Shown here piece after piece: positions 33,032-44,348 of a stretch of 64,000 bases of DNA. The DNA is from Bolinopsis microptera (taxonomy: Eukaryota; Ctenophora; Tentaculata; Lobata; Bolinopsidae), in the NCBI RefSeq assembly GCF_026151205.1, contig NC_087075.1:16196752-16260751 (forward strand). Reading direction: 5' to 3'. A program made the translations under genes and the position numbers. The notes under the pieces were generated by a model, which had not been told where the DNA came from, ran no database searches, and worked only from the letters and a program-made list of their open reading frames with translations. How positions within the stretch are numbered: position 1 is the stretch's first letter; the number at the start of each line of letters is the position of its first letter.

Positions 33032-35935
33032 CTCCATAGATCGTATACATTTCATAACCCACTGCATCCATTTACAGATGATACCCGTAAATATCTGTTT
33101 CAACACAGCTCGGTGCGATATAAACCTACATCCAACACTAAACAAAATGTATAATTATCCTCATGTTATGTTGAATATCTTGACCACAACTCGTTCGAGA
33201 CGTTGAAGAGTCATTAGGCAGTCTCGCCACTGCTTCATATTTCTCATGGGGTCAAGTTATGTGTTGTTATATGTATGTAAACCCCATTGTTAGTGTGGAA
33301 TTGTTTGAATTTGTAGACGCGCGGAGTAAATATTTTTACATTCCTCGTTTCGTAAAACATTAATATAGGGAGAGTGACAGTCAACATGAAATTGCTTAAA
33401 TCTTAAATAGCAAAAATCTTGATAATGTTTAAATATATAGGTCCCAAAAATGATCTCTGGAGATAATTAACAGTTCGAAATCGATATGTCAGATTGTCAG
33501 AATAGTTGTATTAAGCATCAATTAAATAAATTAAATTAAACAGCAACAGAGTGAGTTGATAATGCTGTTCTGGGATTAACATATTCCAATCAGTACACAT
33601 TTACCAATAGTTTTTATATCTTCATACATCAGTGATGTTGTAGGTTTACTACCTACTGATGTGGACTTTGGCGAAGTATATTTTTGACACGTGACAGTTC
33701 GGACGCAACATTTTAGGTGCGGTAATATTTTGCAAATAGTGCGAATCTGCATCTGTCTAAACTCTAAATGTTTTTATGTGCGGCAAATTTTGAGACAAAA
33801 ACACCGCAATTGAGCTCAGAGCTGACCAATTCGTCAAATTTGCAAACTTTAGGCACTCTCAGGTTTGATTATTCAACAGCGTAGCTGAAATTGTTCAGGA
33901 AGAAGGGTCGGTTTTTGGTCAAATTTTAGTGTTTTTTGCCGGGGGCCGGGATCAGGTACTAAGTTCTGTAAATCTGTACGTGACGTCGACTAAGTGTAAT
34001 TTTGGAATTTTTCAAAAGACCCACCCATCCCCTGGCCTTTGCACTTGCAGTACCAACTTTTTTTCAGATAATAATTCAGACACCCACCCCCTTAAGAGAA
34101 ATTACGGTACTAACTGTGTCTTGGTATATAAAATAAGATACCCCCTAAGTACCATGTACTAACTGTTTTTCTGGGAAATGAGCAGCAGACCCACCACTTA
34201 GTACAAAAGTACTAACTGTGTTTTGAAAGAAAATATGACCCACCACCCCAACGTCACGTCCAGTACTAAGTGCATGATCCCCCTGTAAAGTCGAACTTAA
34301 GGGTTTTTTACAATACGTGTTGAACTAGGGGTACCTTTCTGAAAATTTTAGATTTATAATTTTAGATTTAAGATTTTATTTAATTTAATATATTAATATT
34401 TAATTTAATTCTAGAATTACCATCACAGAAGGTTTTACATTTAGATGGATAAATGGGGCTAGTTGACGAGCATAATTTATGCAGAGTATTCAATAGTGTG
34501 TAGAAGCTAAAACTAAGTCCGGAAAACTGTAATATTTTCTAACTATAAATATAATTACATTATTATATAAGATCATTCGGCCTCTTTACCCTCTTTTGTT
34601 TCTTCATAAAATATCGATAATATTAAAAGTTGCTGCATTAATTACGGTGGATCTTGTCATCTGATTTGTAAAAGTAATCCTTATTTCCGATGTTACGTCA
34701 TGAAAATCGTTTGACCCTAACCATAGTAATTGTAGGCATTTCGATCTTATCTCATTATAAACAACGGTACCAATTACACAAATATAATGGAACAAATATC
34801 AGCTGATGGTGCGAAAAATTGCGGTCAATAGTGCGATTCCGTATCCACCGCACATGTTTAATGTTGCTCAACAATATAGTCTATTTTGTATAGCCTTCAT
34901 GTCTTAGAGGTCAAATTCCACTCGTTATTTAGAAAACAAGCTTTGGAAAACATATCATTTACATTTTCTTCGCTGACAAGTCTGTCTAGAACAATTTAAA
35001 AATTCCTCGCCAAGTTCTTTAGTATTTTAACATTTATCATAATTCAATCACTTTCAACATAACCTTCGTTTAGAATGAGGTTAACTTGGTTAGCAGTTCC
35101 AACTACAGTTGAAGTAGATACCAGATAAGATGTGGGATGCTGATAGCCAGGTTTGCTTGCTCGCCGTGGTGCATTTAGAAAACTAAAAATTCTTAAGAAT
35201 TTCTTCAAGATCTTAATTTTGTGACCCATCGGCATCTATTTATGACTTAACCTATCATGATTATGTAATTGGTTTTTGGAGAAAATTCTCAATTTGTCGA
35301 CATATTCAAATTTTGAGTGTAAGACGCACAGATCTTTTTATGGAAAATACCCTAACCATAGATCTATTTAATTTCATTATTATGGAATGCTGGAATGCTA
35401 GATTTCTGCAGGAAACGTACAAAATACCGCCTGATCATTGGGCCTACGCCGTACTTTACTCTTGTCTCTTTTCCATAAACCCGTCCCCAAACTCTTTTGA
35501 TTTTTCCTAGTTTGATTTTTCGCATGTTGTTGGTTGGTTTAACGACCCTAAGATAATGATATTTCATATTACTCTAGAGTCTAGTCTCTAATATGTTTAT
35601 GTTTTTTACATGAGTTCCGATGATTATCTAAGTCGAGTTGAGCTGCTTGTTAAAAATACTTTCGTGATAGCCACAATTTAGTTTGTTTACCAACGAAAAC
35701 GGATTAAGTATATTAGTGCACGTGACAGCGGACCAGCGGTAAGGAAATCAGCTGACACGTGTCAACACATGCACATTGCACATGTCAATTAGTTCCACCT
35801 CCGCACTACACCCAATAAAGTTACTTTCACATTTTGATTTAATAAAGGTGGTCGACCATCATGCGGGGCATCAGTCATCCAACTTTGGAAGACGCATTAA
35901 CGATATTAACCCCAAAATCAATGTAGAAACATAAG
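33032..35935. other. intergenic DNA upstream of the third four-TM gene
   Basis: Mostly AT-rich. About 33,065-33,130 resembles 11,995-12,085 (GATACCCGTA or GATACTCGTA, ATATCTGTT, AGCTCGG or ACTCGG, AAACCTACA), an old dispersed repeat beside which the large element inserted. No gene recognised. Confidence 0.5.
33948..34282. mobile_element. possible MITE with GGGATCA termini
   Basis: The left end GGGATCAGGTACTAAGT and the inverse of the right end, GGGATCATGCACTTAGTACT, are similar and followed on both sides by a GTGACGT block. The body repeats GTACTAACTGT and GACCCACC motifs. No clear target duplication. Confidence 0.5.
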
Positions 35936-37263
35936 ATGGCTGAAAGAAGCGTGCCCGGATTGATTTTATCAGTGGTTGCGACTATCCTTCTCCTTATCCC
36001 GCTATGTCTGTGGAATGTTAAAGAATCTGTCGTCCTTGTGAGTTATTTAAAAAAGCAAAATCAGATTGAGTTTTGAAATTCCTCCATGTCACATAGTACT
36101 AAACCATTTTTTGATACCTTAAGAAGAGCGTGTTCATTGTTAAAAGATAATGAAATTCCTAAGGTCCTTATAGCATTCCTGGCTGTTGGACTGTGTTCTA
36201 TCATTAGACTACTCGTCGTACTCAACGCAAATGGCAAGTACTCTTTTATAACATCATGTATAAGATAGATTTAGACATGTCTTTCTATATTTAAAGTATA
36301 GCTTTACATACTAATTACGAACTGTTAACCTAATAAATTAACAACTTTTAACTTAATAAATTGACAATGCTTATTTCCTGTCAGGCACGGAGATAGGAGT
36401 CATCAATGACAGTGAGAACTTTCATAATATTATAATGATTAGAACTAAAATATAGCTCAGCCAGGAGTGGAATCGTTCTATTCATACTAATTCCAATAGA
36501 CTACAGCTCACGTTGTTCAAATATACGATGAATGAAAATAAATTAATAAATTATTGTTGTTAATAATAATACATATTTGTTACATGTTTGTTATTTCAGA
36601 TAAGAAGATGGTTAACATGCTCGTCGTTGCAATCGCGGCAATTTCTGGTAAGTTTACCTGACTTAACAGTGTAAAAGTTTAGGGCAGAAATAAAAAGAAT
36701 GAACAAGGATTGAAGTTTAACCAACTACTTGATCAACTACTTGATCAGACCGATTCACCGATACATGTGCATACGTCATCTGGGAGCCGCCAGTTGAGCA
36801 ATTGCTCTCTGACTCGTGGGTTGAAAACATCGTGTACAGCACTTCGTGAGTAGTACAGTACTTCACAACGATAATCCGCCTCCCCAACCAAATATCTTAG
36901 AATTGAAAATTGGTATGTACCTATACAGCTATACGGACACCACACACCTTCTGTTTTCTTTTTCACAATTTCTAATTATCGGTATTTAGTAATATACAGT
37001 ATTCACTAAATACTAATAAAAAATTACTAATTATTAATTACTGATTACTAATTACTAATTACTAATTTCTGCTAATTTCAGGTTTGTGTGCCTTTATTGC
37101 CTTCATCTGGTTGACTGTTGATATAGCGGAATACAATAGCAGCCCATACTCTAGTTTCTTTAGCTACAATGCGACATTCTATTTCGGATACGGGTGTGTA
37201 GTTGCCTCTGTTGTTGCAAGCATTGGTAACATTGGGCTAGGATTTCTTGATACGCGTGTGTAG
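35936..37263 (+). CDS. small four-TM membrane protein, paralog C (five exons)
   Basis: Five coding exons: 35936-36037, 36164-36233, 36385-36411, 36600-36647 and 37082-37263 (102, 70, 27, 48 and 182 nt), giving 142 residues. Exons 2 and 4 have the same lengths and phases as in paralogs A and B. Four hydrophobic segments: LILSVVATILLLIPLCL; VLIAFLAVGLCSIIRLLVVL; MLVVAIAAISGLCAFIAFIW; and CVVASVVASIGNIGLGFL. The loop before TM4 has two possible N-glycosylation sites (NSS, NAT). LCSIIR in TM2 and the NDNKK loop before TM3 are the family landmarks. The second intron begins GC instead of GT (ATG|GCAAGT), a permitted minor donor. The last 62 bp of coding sequence is the first of four tandem copies that run on past the stop codon. 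Function unknown. Confidence 0.8.
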
Positions 37264-37441
37264 TTGCTTCTGTTGTTGCAAGCATTGGTAACATTGGGCT
37301 AGGATTTCTTGATACGCGTGTGTAGTTGCTTCTGTTGTTGCAAGCATTGGTAACATTGGGCTAGGATTTCTTGATACGCGTGTGTAGTTGCTTCTGTTGT
37401 TGCAAGCATTGGTAACATTGGGCTAGGATTTCTTGATACGC
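37194..37441 (+). repeat. four-copy 62-bp tandem repeat spanning the stop codon of paralog C
   Basis: Copies start at 37,194, 37,256, 37,318 and 37,380. The first differs by one base (GCCTCTG for GCTTCTG) plus GGG for GCG; the others look identical. Copy 1 codes for the end of TM4, and the stop codon falls at the start of copy 2. Confidence 0.95.
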
Positions 37442-37469
37442 GTGAATAGTACAATGCTTCCTGCGATTC

Positions 37470-37713
37470 CTGGAACACGTGCTGAAACACGTGCTGAAAC
37501 ACGTGCTGGAACACGTGCTGGAACACGTGCTGGAACACGTGCTGGAACACGTGCTGGAACACGTGCTGGAACACGTGCTGGAACACGTGCTGGAACGCGT
37601 GCTGGAACACGTGCTGGAACACGTGCTGGAACACGTGCTGGAACACGTGCTGGAACACGTGCTGCAACACGTGCTGGAACACGTGCTGGAACACGTGCTG
37701 AAACACGTGTTGT
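37470..37713. repeat. 12-bp CACGTG minisatellite
   Basis: About 20 units of GGAACACGTGCT with rare variants (GAAACACGTGCT, GGAACGCGTGCT, GCAACACGTG). Each unit carries the palindrome CACGTG, the core E-box. The period of 12 leaves several frames open, which explains the long repetitive frames there. Not coding. Confidence 0.95.
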
Positions 37714-40043
37714 GGAATCCTGTAATATGCTCAATTTAACTTGTAATAATAGCATGGACAAACTCTTTACTTTTAGTTAGGATAGGATGACTATTAGGTT
37801 TATAATTATATTACTATCGTATTTAAATAACATAGTGGGGTAGTCAGACATACTATGTTACATAGTGAAACATCACGTGGGGTTCTGTTTATATGTTGGG
37901 TAATAACAATAGAATTTATAAACAGTATGTTTTTTGTAGGTTTCGAATTTTTATGCTTTACTGAGTTTGTGTTGCAAAAGAATAATACATTTTGAATATA
38001 TCTTGAATTTCTTAAATACATCTCTGTCGTGAATTTATAAATATTTGATTAAATATTGTGTGTTTATGTTTAGTATTAGTAGAAGTATATTTACTGTTTA
38101 GTTGTATGAGTGACATTATGTCGAAATTAGTTCTTTTAAAATCAGAAGGCTGTTTTTGTAATTTTATGTAATCGAATTGAAATGATAGACTCGGAAATTG
38201 AGTAGAGCGATGTTGATGTTTAAGCTCAAGGTATCAAAGTTGTGCGGTCACTTTCGAATTATGCAAATAAAGTGTATACCTGGGATAAAATCTAATATGT
38301 AATGTATTTCAGATTCATTAATTAGAGTCACACCAACTATTTTCTCTCGGATATAATAAACTAAACGCTCCATCTTAAAACAATCCTGAACAAGCCCTGT
38401 AGGGAGGACAAGATTTTACGCTCGTTGTGTACTTGTGTAGTTTCTTTTATCGGCCGGCAGGCGCGGGCACGCTTTAGGAACCAGGGACAAAAGAAAATCG
38501 CGATCATTTTGCCCAAAAATCTCGATACCGCGATTTTTAACAGACTAAACATAAGACTATACATAAAATTTGTCGCAAATAATAGGAAAAATCGAAATTC
38601 CGCACATGCTGCGATTTCCTTTTGTCTCTGTTAGGAACCCGTGTTTCTCTAAAGTGGTGTCGAATGCTTTACTGACCAAAAGGCCGTTATAAAACATTCG
38701 ACCCAACCAAAAAAGTTTCAAAAGCACGCTTTATGAACGATAGTAGATTTTGGCAAAATAGCGAAAATAGTACTCCAACAGTTCAAGCGTTTCAGTTAAA
38801 ACTTAAAATTGTATATAGATGGCATTCGTATGTTTCGTATGTTTCGTCGCCAGTTTATACTCAAGTTTCAATACCGTTGGCAAGGGTGAAACACAATTTT
38901 CCTTCAGTAATAGCGCCAAGAAGAGAGCTCGTAGAACACGTGACCACATCAGCCGCCCACTCATGTCACGTGATCTGTATGATATAGTAATACCAACCAG
39001 TTTCAGGGTTATCCGGTTTCAGGGTCGTTACTCAGACGAAGGACAAAACGTGGCCATCTGTTACAATCCTAGCAACGTAGACACGTGGTATCCTAGTAAC
39101 GTGGTAAATACAAACAATAAGTTAGAAACGTAACTTTACACATAAAGTTCATTATCTATATTTCAGATGATCTAACTACATAATATAATGAAGTAGGTAA
39201 ATGTAATCCTCATCCAAAAACAGTAAAGTGCAAAAAATACAAACCAACTTGCAACTGTTAATTTTATAGATACCTATAATAGAGTTAGTGTCACGTGATA
39301 CAAACCAAAATATACCACGTGGTCCCCCGTGAAGATCACGTGACCTGCACCTGGAACTGTTCTTATACACTCAAACTGTCCGACTGAGCAATATGATCAC
39401 TCAATATTTCAGGTTTTAATTTAGATCTCGCCAGTCGCCACATCTATTGGTTCCAGTAGTTCTTTGATTTGATAATGGAATTTTCAAATGTTCGATTCAT
39501 GTCTACAATGTTATAAGCAGACGTGGGTTGGTTCATTTAATAAATCGCTCAGAAAACTCACTAGCAGCCTCACGAAAATGTCTCACTTACTTTTATACGG
39601 AACTTTGTTCGTTGCGATTACATTATTTAACGATATTTTAATGTTTTTACTTTTACCAGTTACTACCGCCCTTTTTCATGGTCTCAATTATTTACACGCG
39701 CTTAAGTTGTTAGGTTTAATTGGTCATTCCTAATAATTGATAAGATCTATTATCTCCCCTACTGTTATGTGTCGACGAAGCTATTAAGGGTCCTGACCCA
39801 GTAATATTTCAACACCGTTGAGAAGTTGGGTCATGACTCAAATGAGGGAATTAACTTGTAATTTAAGAATTTAATGATCTAATAGTCTGCTGAACAGTCG
39901 AATATGTTTGATCGTCGTTTTTATTTATTATTCACTTTGCTAAATCCATACCTCGTTGAATTAATATGTACATCTCCTGATAAAACCGAAAAACAACTTA
40001 AGAGAAAAAATCAACCCCAAATAGTGGAAAGGTCAAGTACCGA
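37714..40043. other. intergenic DNA with a small hAT MITE
   Basis: AT-rich. Several CACGTGA or TCACGTGA sites between 38,935 and 39,345. An 81-codon frame at 39,488-39,733 has a hydrophobic run (LLYGTLFVAITLF), and a 104-codon frame lies at 38,819. Neither has recognisable homology or splice context, so I do not call them as genes. Confidence 0.5.
38482..38630. mobile_element. 149-bp hAT-type MITE
   Basis: Starts CAGGGACAAAAGAAAATCGC and ends with the inverse of CAGAGACAAAAGGAAATCGC. The exact octamer TTAGGAAC flanks it at 38,474-38,481 and 38,631-38,638. CAGGG termini with an 8-bp duplication are the hAT signature. It is a short relative of the element at 40,052. Confidence 0.92.
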
Positions 40044-40394
40044 GTAGTGACCAGGGACAAAAGGATTTCGCGGCATGTACGAAACCGCGAAATTTCCCTT
40101 TCTCCGCGACAAATCGCGATTTTTTACGTTTTCCGCGACAGACCGCGAAATCTCCCATTCTCCGCGACAAATCGCGATTTTTTCAGTTTTTCGCGAAAAA
40201 TCGCGCATTTTCCTTTAAATCTGAAGACCAAATTTGTGCATTATCTTTTAAATCTGGGGACCAAATTTGCGCATTTTCCTTAAAATCTGAGGACCAAGTT
40301 TGCGTATTTTCCATAAAATCTGCGGGCCAAATGTCACGTTTTCTACAAGTATATGAAACCAATCACATTTTCAGCCTTCCGTGAGTTCTGATTG

Positions 40395-41020
40395 TAGGTA
40401 CATTCTCGATACATATAACATACCTCTGAAAGTGAAGGCGGAGCTCCCGCTTCCGAGCTCATATTGCGAAAGGCCAGGGAGGCCTGTCTTCCGAGATCGC
40501 ATTACAAGGGGAGCCCTCGAGTCCAATATCGTGTATCGAAGGGTATGTGTGACCTTTGAAAAACGAAAAAAATTTTTCGGCTCATAATGATCAGGGTAGC
40601 ATGAAACATGAACAAAAGTAGTTTCCAGAAAAACTTTGAAAAAATTTTGACTTAGAAAATTTTCGGTCCGAGTCATTCTCGATACATACATCTGAAGGCG
40701 GATCTCCCGCTTCCGAGCTCATATTGCGAAGGGGAGGCCTGCCTTCTGAGATCGCATTACAAGGGGAGCCCTCGAGTCCAATATCGTGTATCGAAGGGTA
40801 TGTGTGACTTTTGAAAACCGAAAAAATATTTTTGGGTCATAATGATCAGGGTAGCATGAAACATGAACAAAAGTAGTTTCCAGAAAAACTTTGAAAAAAT
40901 TTTGACTTAGAAAATTTTCTGTCCGAGTCATTCTCGATACGTACATCTGAAGGCGGAGCTCCCGCTTCCGAGCTCGTATTAATGCGAAGGGGAGGTCTGA
41001 CTTCCGAGATCGTATATGGA
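40395..41020 (+). repeat. direct repeats of about 265 bp inside the hAT element
   Basis: Two full copies start near 40,401 and 40,677, and a partial third near 40,931. Shared landmarks are ATTCTCGATACATA, TCCCGCTTCCGAGCTC, GAGCCCTCGAGTCCAATATC, ATAATGATCAGGGTAGCATG and ACTTAGAAAATTTTC. The third copy diverges after the CCGAGATCG block. Confidence 0.9.
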
Positions 41021-41024
41021 AGTT

Positions 41025-41222
41025 GACCAGTAGACATATAAAACTTGACCAGACGACATAAAGTTGACCAGTAGACATATAAAACTTGACCAGACGACAT
41101 AAAGTTGACCAAACGACATATAAAACTTGACCAAACGACATAAAGTTGACCAGACGACATAAAGTTGACCAGTAGACATAAAAAACTTGACCAAACGACA
41201 TAAAGTTGACCAGAAGACATAC
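41025..41222 (+). repeat. about 20-bp tandem repeat (AAAGTTGACCAGACGACAT)
   Basis: About ten units alternating AAAGTTGACCAG-type (19-20 bp) and ATAAAACTTGACCAG-type (about 22 bp) forms. This produces the repetitive minus-strand frames there, which I do not regard as genes. Confidence 0.9.
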
Positions 41223-41248
41223 AATGGATTAGGAAATCGAACAGTAGG

Positions 41249-41811
41249 TTAAATCAGTGTTGTTATTGAATCGTCACTTGTCAGATATTTCGTCATCGAT
41301 AACGTCATCGTTATTTGCTTGGTATTGTAAGTGACGTGCAGCCGATGTCTTTTCTTATGTTTCTCTAGACTGTTAGGGCTTCTGTCCGGATGGTTGTGGG
41401 GCCGTTGAAACTTAGAAGAAGACTTCTGTTCTTGTCTGTGGTAATGGTGGCAGGACAATTTCCATTCCTCGCGTGGTATTGGTTACATCTGTAACTGATG
41501 TTGTTTTTCAGCTCCGATCGTTGCTGAAACAGGTTGTCTTCGTGAACAACCATGGGCTTACCACGGGATGTGGTTAAAACTTCAAGAAGGTTCGTGCAAG
41601 GGACTGGGGAAAGGATGTCGTCAAGGTTTATATAAACTTCGAGGGGTAGAGGTTCGATGCTAGGTAGGGATAGAGGAATAGGATTGAGAAGGTCGTAGTA
41701 TTCCATTGCTATCGTTGTGAATTGCAGATGGTCGAATGATGATGTCTCCTGTCGTCTGTTGAAAGTTATATAGTATTGATAACGAGATTCGTCATACAGT
41801 ACGTATGACAT
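41249..41811 (-). pseudogene. FLYWCH-type zinc-finger gene fragment, frameshifted
   Basis: A minus-strand frame from 41,811 has an acidic/hydrophobic N-terminal part of about 80 residues, then TSRGKPMVVHEDNLF, NISYRCNQYHARNGNCPA and TITTDKNRSLL. This is the spacing of a FLYWCH zinc finger: G-K-P, an aromatic/C pair, then C-P-A. The closing histidines (RPHNHPD) are present only in the next frame, which continues to a stop at 41,249. So a frameshift lies at about 41,405-41,425, in a CTTCTT-rich stretch. FLYWCH domains bind DNA and are common in transposon proteins and genes derived from them. It sits inside the hAT element and was probably captured. It may be a broken gene or a consensus error; the surrounding sequence looks clean, so I favour broken. 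Confidence 0.65.
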
Positions 41812-42089
41812 CCTGTATCACATCATATGATGATATCACATCCTCATGGGACATGAGCCGATCAAATAGAATAGTCAAAGAATATGTGAACTCTAACTAA
41901 GCACTGTAAATACATTATTTTTTGCCGCGAATTCGCCGCGATTTTTCGATTTGTTGCCGCGAATATGCCGCGATTTTCGGAATTCCCGCCGCGAAATAGC
42001 CGCGAATTAGCCTAGTTTGGCTTGTCGCGGTGCCGCGATTTTTGGCCAAAATTACCGCGAAATCCTTTTGTCCCTGGTAGTGACTAGTG

Positions 42090-44348
42090 ATGGAAATTTC
42101 TAAGAACATATTGGGATTTATTGCTGCGGCGGTAGCCACTTTCCTTCTTTTCCTCTGTGTGTGCATAATCGGCGTTCATAGTGCTACACCCTTTACTGTC
42201 ATGGTAAGAAATTACAAATTATTTTATAAATTTAACTCGTTGGGTAATGAAGAAAGTTTTAGTTAAAAACCAGACATTAGCAGAAATAACTAAAATTGAT
42301 GATTTATTAATTAAAGGATATGGTTACCATGGTTACCATGGTTACCATGGTAACCAAATATTTGCTAATAACCATGGTAACCAAATACTTGCTCGTAACC
42401 ATGGTAACCAAATACTTGCTCATAACATGGTAACCAAATACTTGCTCGTAACCATGGTAACCAAATACTTGCTCGTAACCATGGTAACCAAATACGTGCT
42501 CATAACATGGTAACCAAATACTTTCTCCTAACCATGGTAACCAAATACTTGCTCGTAACCATGGTAACCACACACTTGCTCAGATCTTGTTGGGTTTCCT
42601 GGCCGGGGGGTTGTGCTCGTTCATGAGATTGGTTGATGTGGTCAGCTCTACTGGTAAGTCTTATTTTACTGAATTTATACACTTTTTTTACATCGAGCAG
42701 TTATATAATGTTATATAAAGTAAGGAATGAATTCAAATCATCCCCTTAAATAACTTAAAACGACTAAGTAATTCCCGACTATAAATTTACCCTCACTAGC
42801 ATGTTGCACATAACTAGCATGTTGCACATATTATGTATGGTACAGTAAAACACCAATTTGTCGGAAACCGATTTACCGCGAATCCCGATTTAACACGGAT
42901 GTTTCCTTTTCCCCAAACTCCGCTGTAAATCGGGATTTTACTGTACATATTTTTTCAGGTATGATGACGCTAGGCTTTCTCAAAGATAGTAAGTTAAGAT
43001 AAGCCTACATTTATAGTATCTACGCTATATTTGTTTATTAGTAGAGATTTTTTTTTTTTAGATTTGAAAAATTTTCAAAACGGTATATACAAATCAACAG
43101 GATTATAAAACATAAAAATAAAAACCGCTTTGTCGGCAAATGCCAGGGCCCTAACAATCCACTCAAAAAAATTCAAAACAGGACCCAGAAGCTTGTAAGC
43201 CACTGGTCAAAAAAAAAGTGAAATCTAATTAAATAAAGATTTTGTTCAAAAATCAAATAAAATCAAAATTACGCGACCAAAATTCAAAAACTCTCATAAA
43301 TGTGAAAATCTTAGTATCAATCAATATCCATGATCAGAATAAATGAGGAAAAACGCGAAAATCACATACATTACTGTATTACAACAGATGTCAAAAATTG
43401 TTATTAACAGAGATCCAATGTGTCCATAATAAAATAATAAAGTTCAACTAGCTTCCCAATCAAAAGGTAGTCAAGACAGGGTAACTAGAGTAGTAGGCAG
43501 TAACTTAGTAGTAATAGCAGAGTAGGGATAAATTTGCTATCAGTGAGAAAGATGAGGGAATAGTCAGCATCAGGATGCAGAGAGTTTTCCCGTATGTGTC
43601 CATGCTTTAGTTGTAGTGTCAAAGTTGTGACTTCCAGTAAGATCAGGTAATCTGGTGATCTTAAACCCGAAAAAGTATATAAACACAAACATTGAATGTC
43701 ATTCATAATCATTTTGATTCACAATATTTTCGATTTTGACATAATTCAATTTACTCACCTATAATAATTTTCAGACAAGAAGCTATTTGTCTTATTGATT
43801 GTCGGCGCCGGACTTATCTCGGGTTAGTAAGACAGATTTAAAATATATAAACTTTGACGGGTAGTCTATTTCTGAGATTGTTAGTCTATCGTATTTCTGG
43901 GGACGAAATGACAGTCTCCACTCACTGTTTACTCCCATTTACTCCCCAACAATCTATCATGATCCACTTAAGAGAGCAAAAAGGAACAATTTCCACAATA
44001 TAAACATTGTAAATCTAACTATTATTCATCTTTTCAGGCGGATTCACTTTAATCGCATTCATCTGGTGGACTTCAGAAGGAGTGAAATTGAATAAATACT
44101 TGAATGATAATGAAGAATACTTGCCTGAAGACATAAACATAAAGAACCTTTATTTTTCCGGTAAACTCTTTTTCCCTACGTGTGTGTTATTCTCTCTGGA
44201 ATCGCTGGTCTTGCTAATGTTCTCTTGGGATTCCTTCAATTCCGCAACCCAAGTGTACCAGCAAGTTAGAAAGGACATGGTAACCAGGGTGGTCAAACAC
44301 TTGCTCATAACCATGGTGACAAAATGCTCAAGTGCACCAGCGAGTTAG
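42090..44348 (+). CDS. small four-TM membrane protein, paralog D (five exons)
   Basis: Five coding exons: 42090-42203, 42584-42653, 42959-42988, 43775-43822 and 44038-44348 (114, 70, 30, 48 and 311 nt), giving 190 residues. Exons 2 to 4 repeat the 70-30-48 plan with the same phases. Hydrophobic segments: ILGFIAAAVATFLLFLCVCI; ILLGFLAGGLCSFMRLVDVV; LFVLLIVGAGLISGGFTLIA; and LFFPTCVLFSLESLVLLMFS. A long acidic loop (LNDNEEYLPED) precedes TM4. GGLCSFMR and the KDNKK loop are family landmarks. In-frame TAG and TGA just upstream fix the start. Those stops lie in the target duplication of the hAT element, so promoter and 5' UTR must be in or beyond it. Intron 1 and the C-terminus contain the same minisatellite. 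Function unknown. Confidence 0.8.
42320..42583 (+). repeat. 27-bp minisatellite in intron 1 of paralog D, up to the splice acceptor
   Basis: About ten units of GGTAACCAAATACTTGCTCG plus TAACCAT, preceded by GGTTACCATGG units. The last unit (CACACTTGCTCAG) forms the acceptor itself, so the pyrimidine-rich CTTGCTC of the repeat does splice-site duty. Confidence 0.92.

Larger units (their letters stand above)
40052..42076. mobile_element. 2.0-kb non-autonomous hAT element
   Basis: The inverted ends are CAGGGACAAAAGGATTTCGC, perfect over at least 22 bp, and the exact octamer GTAGTGAC flanks them at 40,044-40,051 and 42,077-42,084. This fits the hAT superfamily. Subterminal regions on both sides are packed with CGCGA and CCGCGA motifs (40,070-40,210; 41,930-42,060). 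The interior has direct repeats, a short-unit tandem array and a FLYWCH-type relic, but no hAT transposase. Its right end lies 13 bp before the start codon of paralog D. Confidence 0.95.

Noticed and set aside
37470-37713. CRISPR-like array
   Set aside because: A contiguous 12-bp tandem repeat with no spacers, in an animal genome.
37299-37780. Repetitive frames over the 12-bp CACGTG array (112-135 codons)
   Set aside because: Open in four frames at once because of the 12-bp period; no start or splice context.
40719-41224. Minus-strand frames with SFGQVFYVYWSTLCRLV repeats
   Set aside because: They arise from the about 20-bp tandem repeat inside the hAT element.
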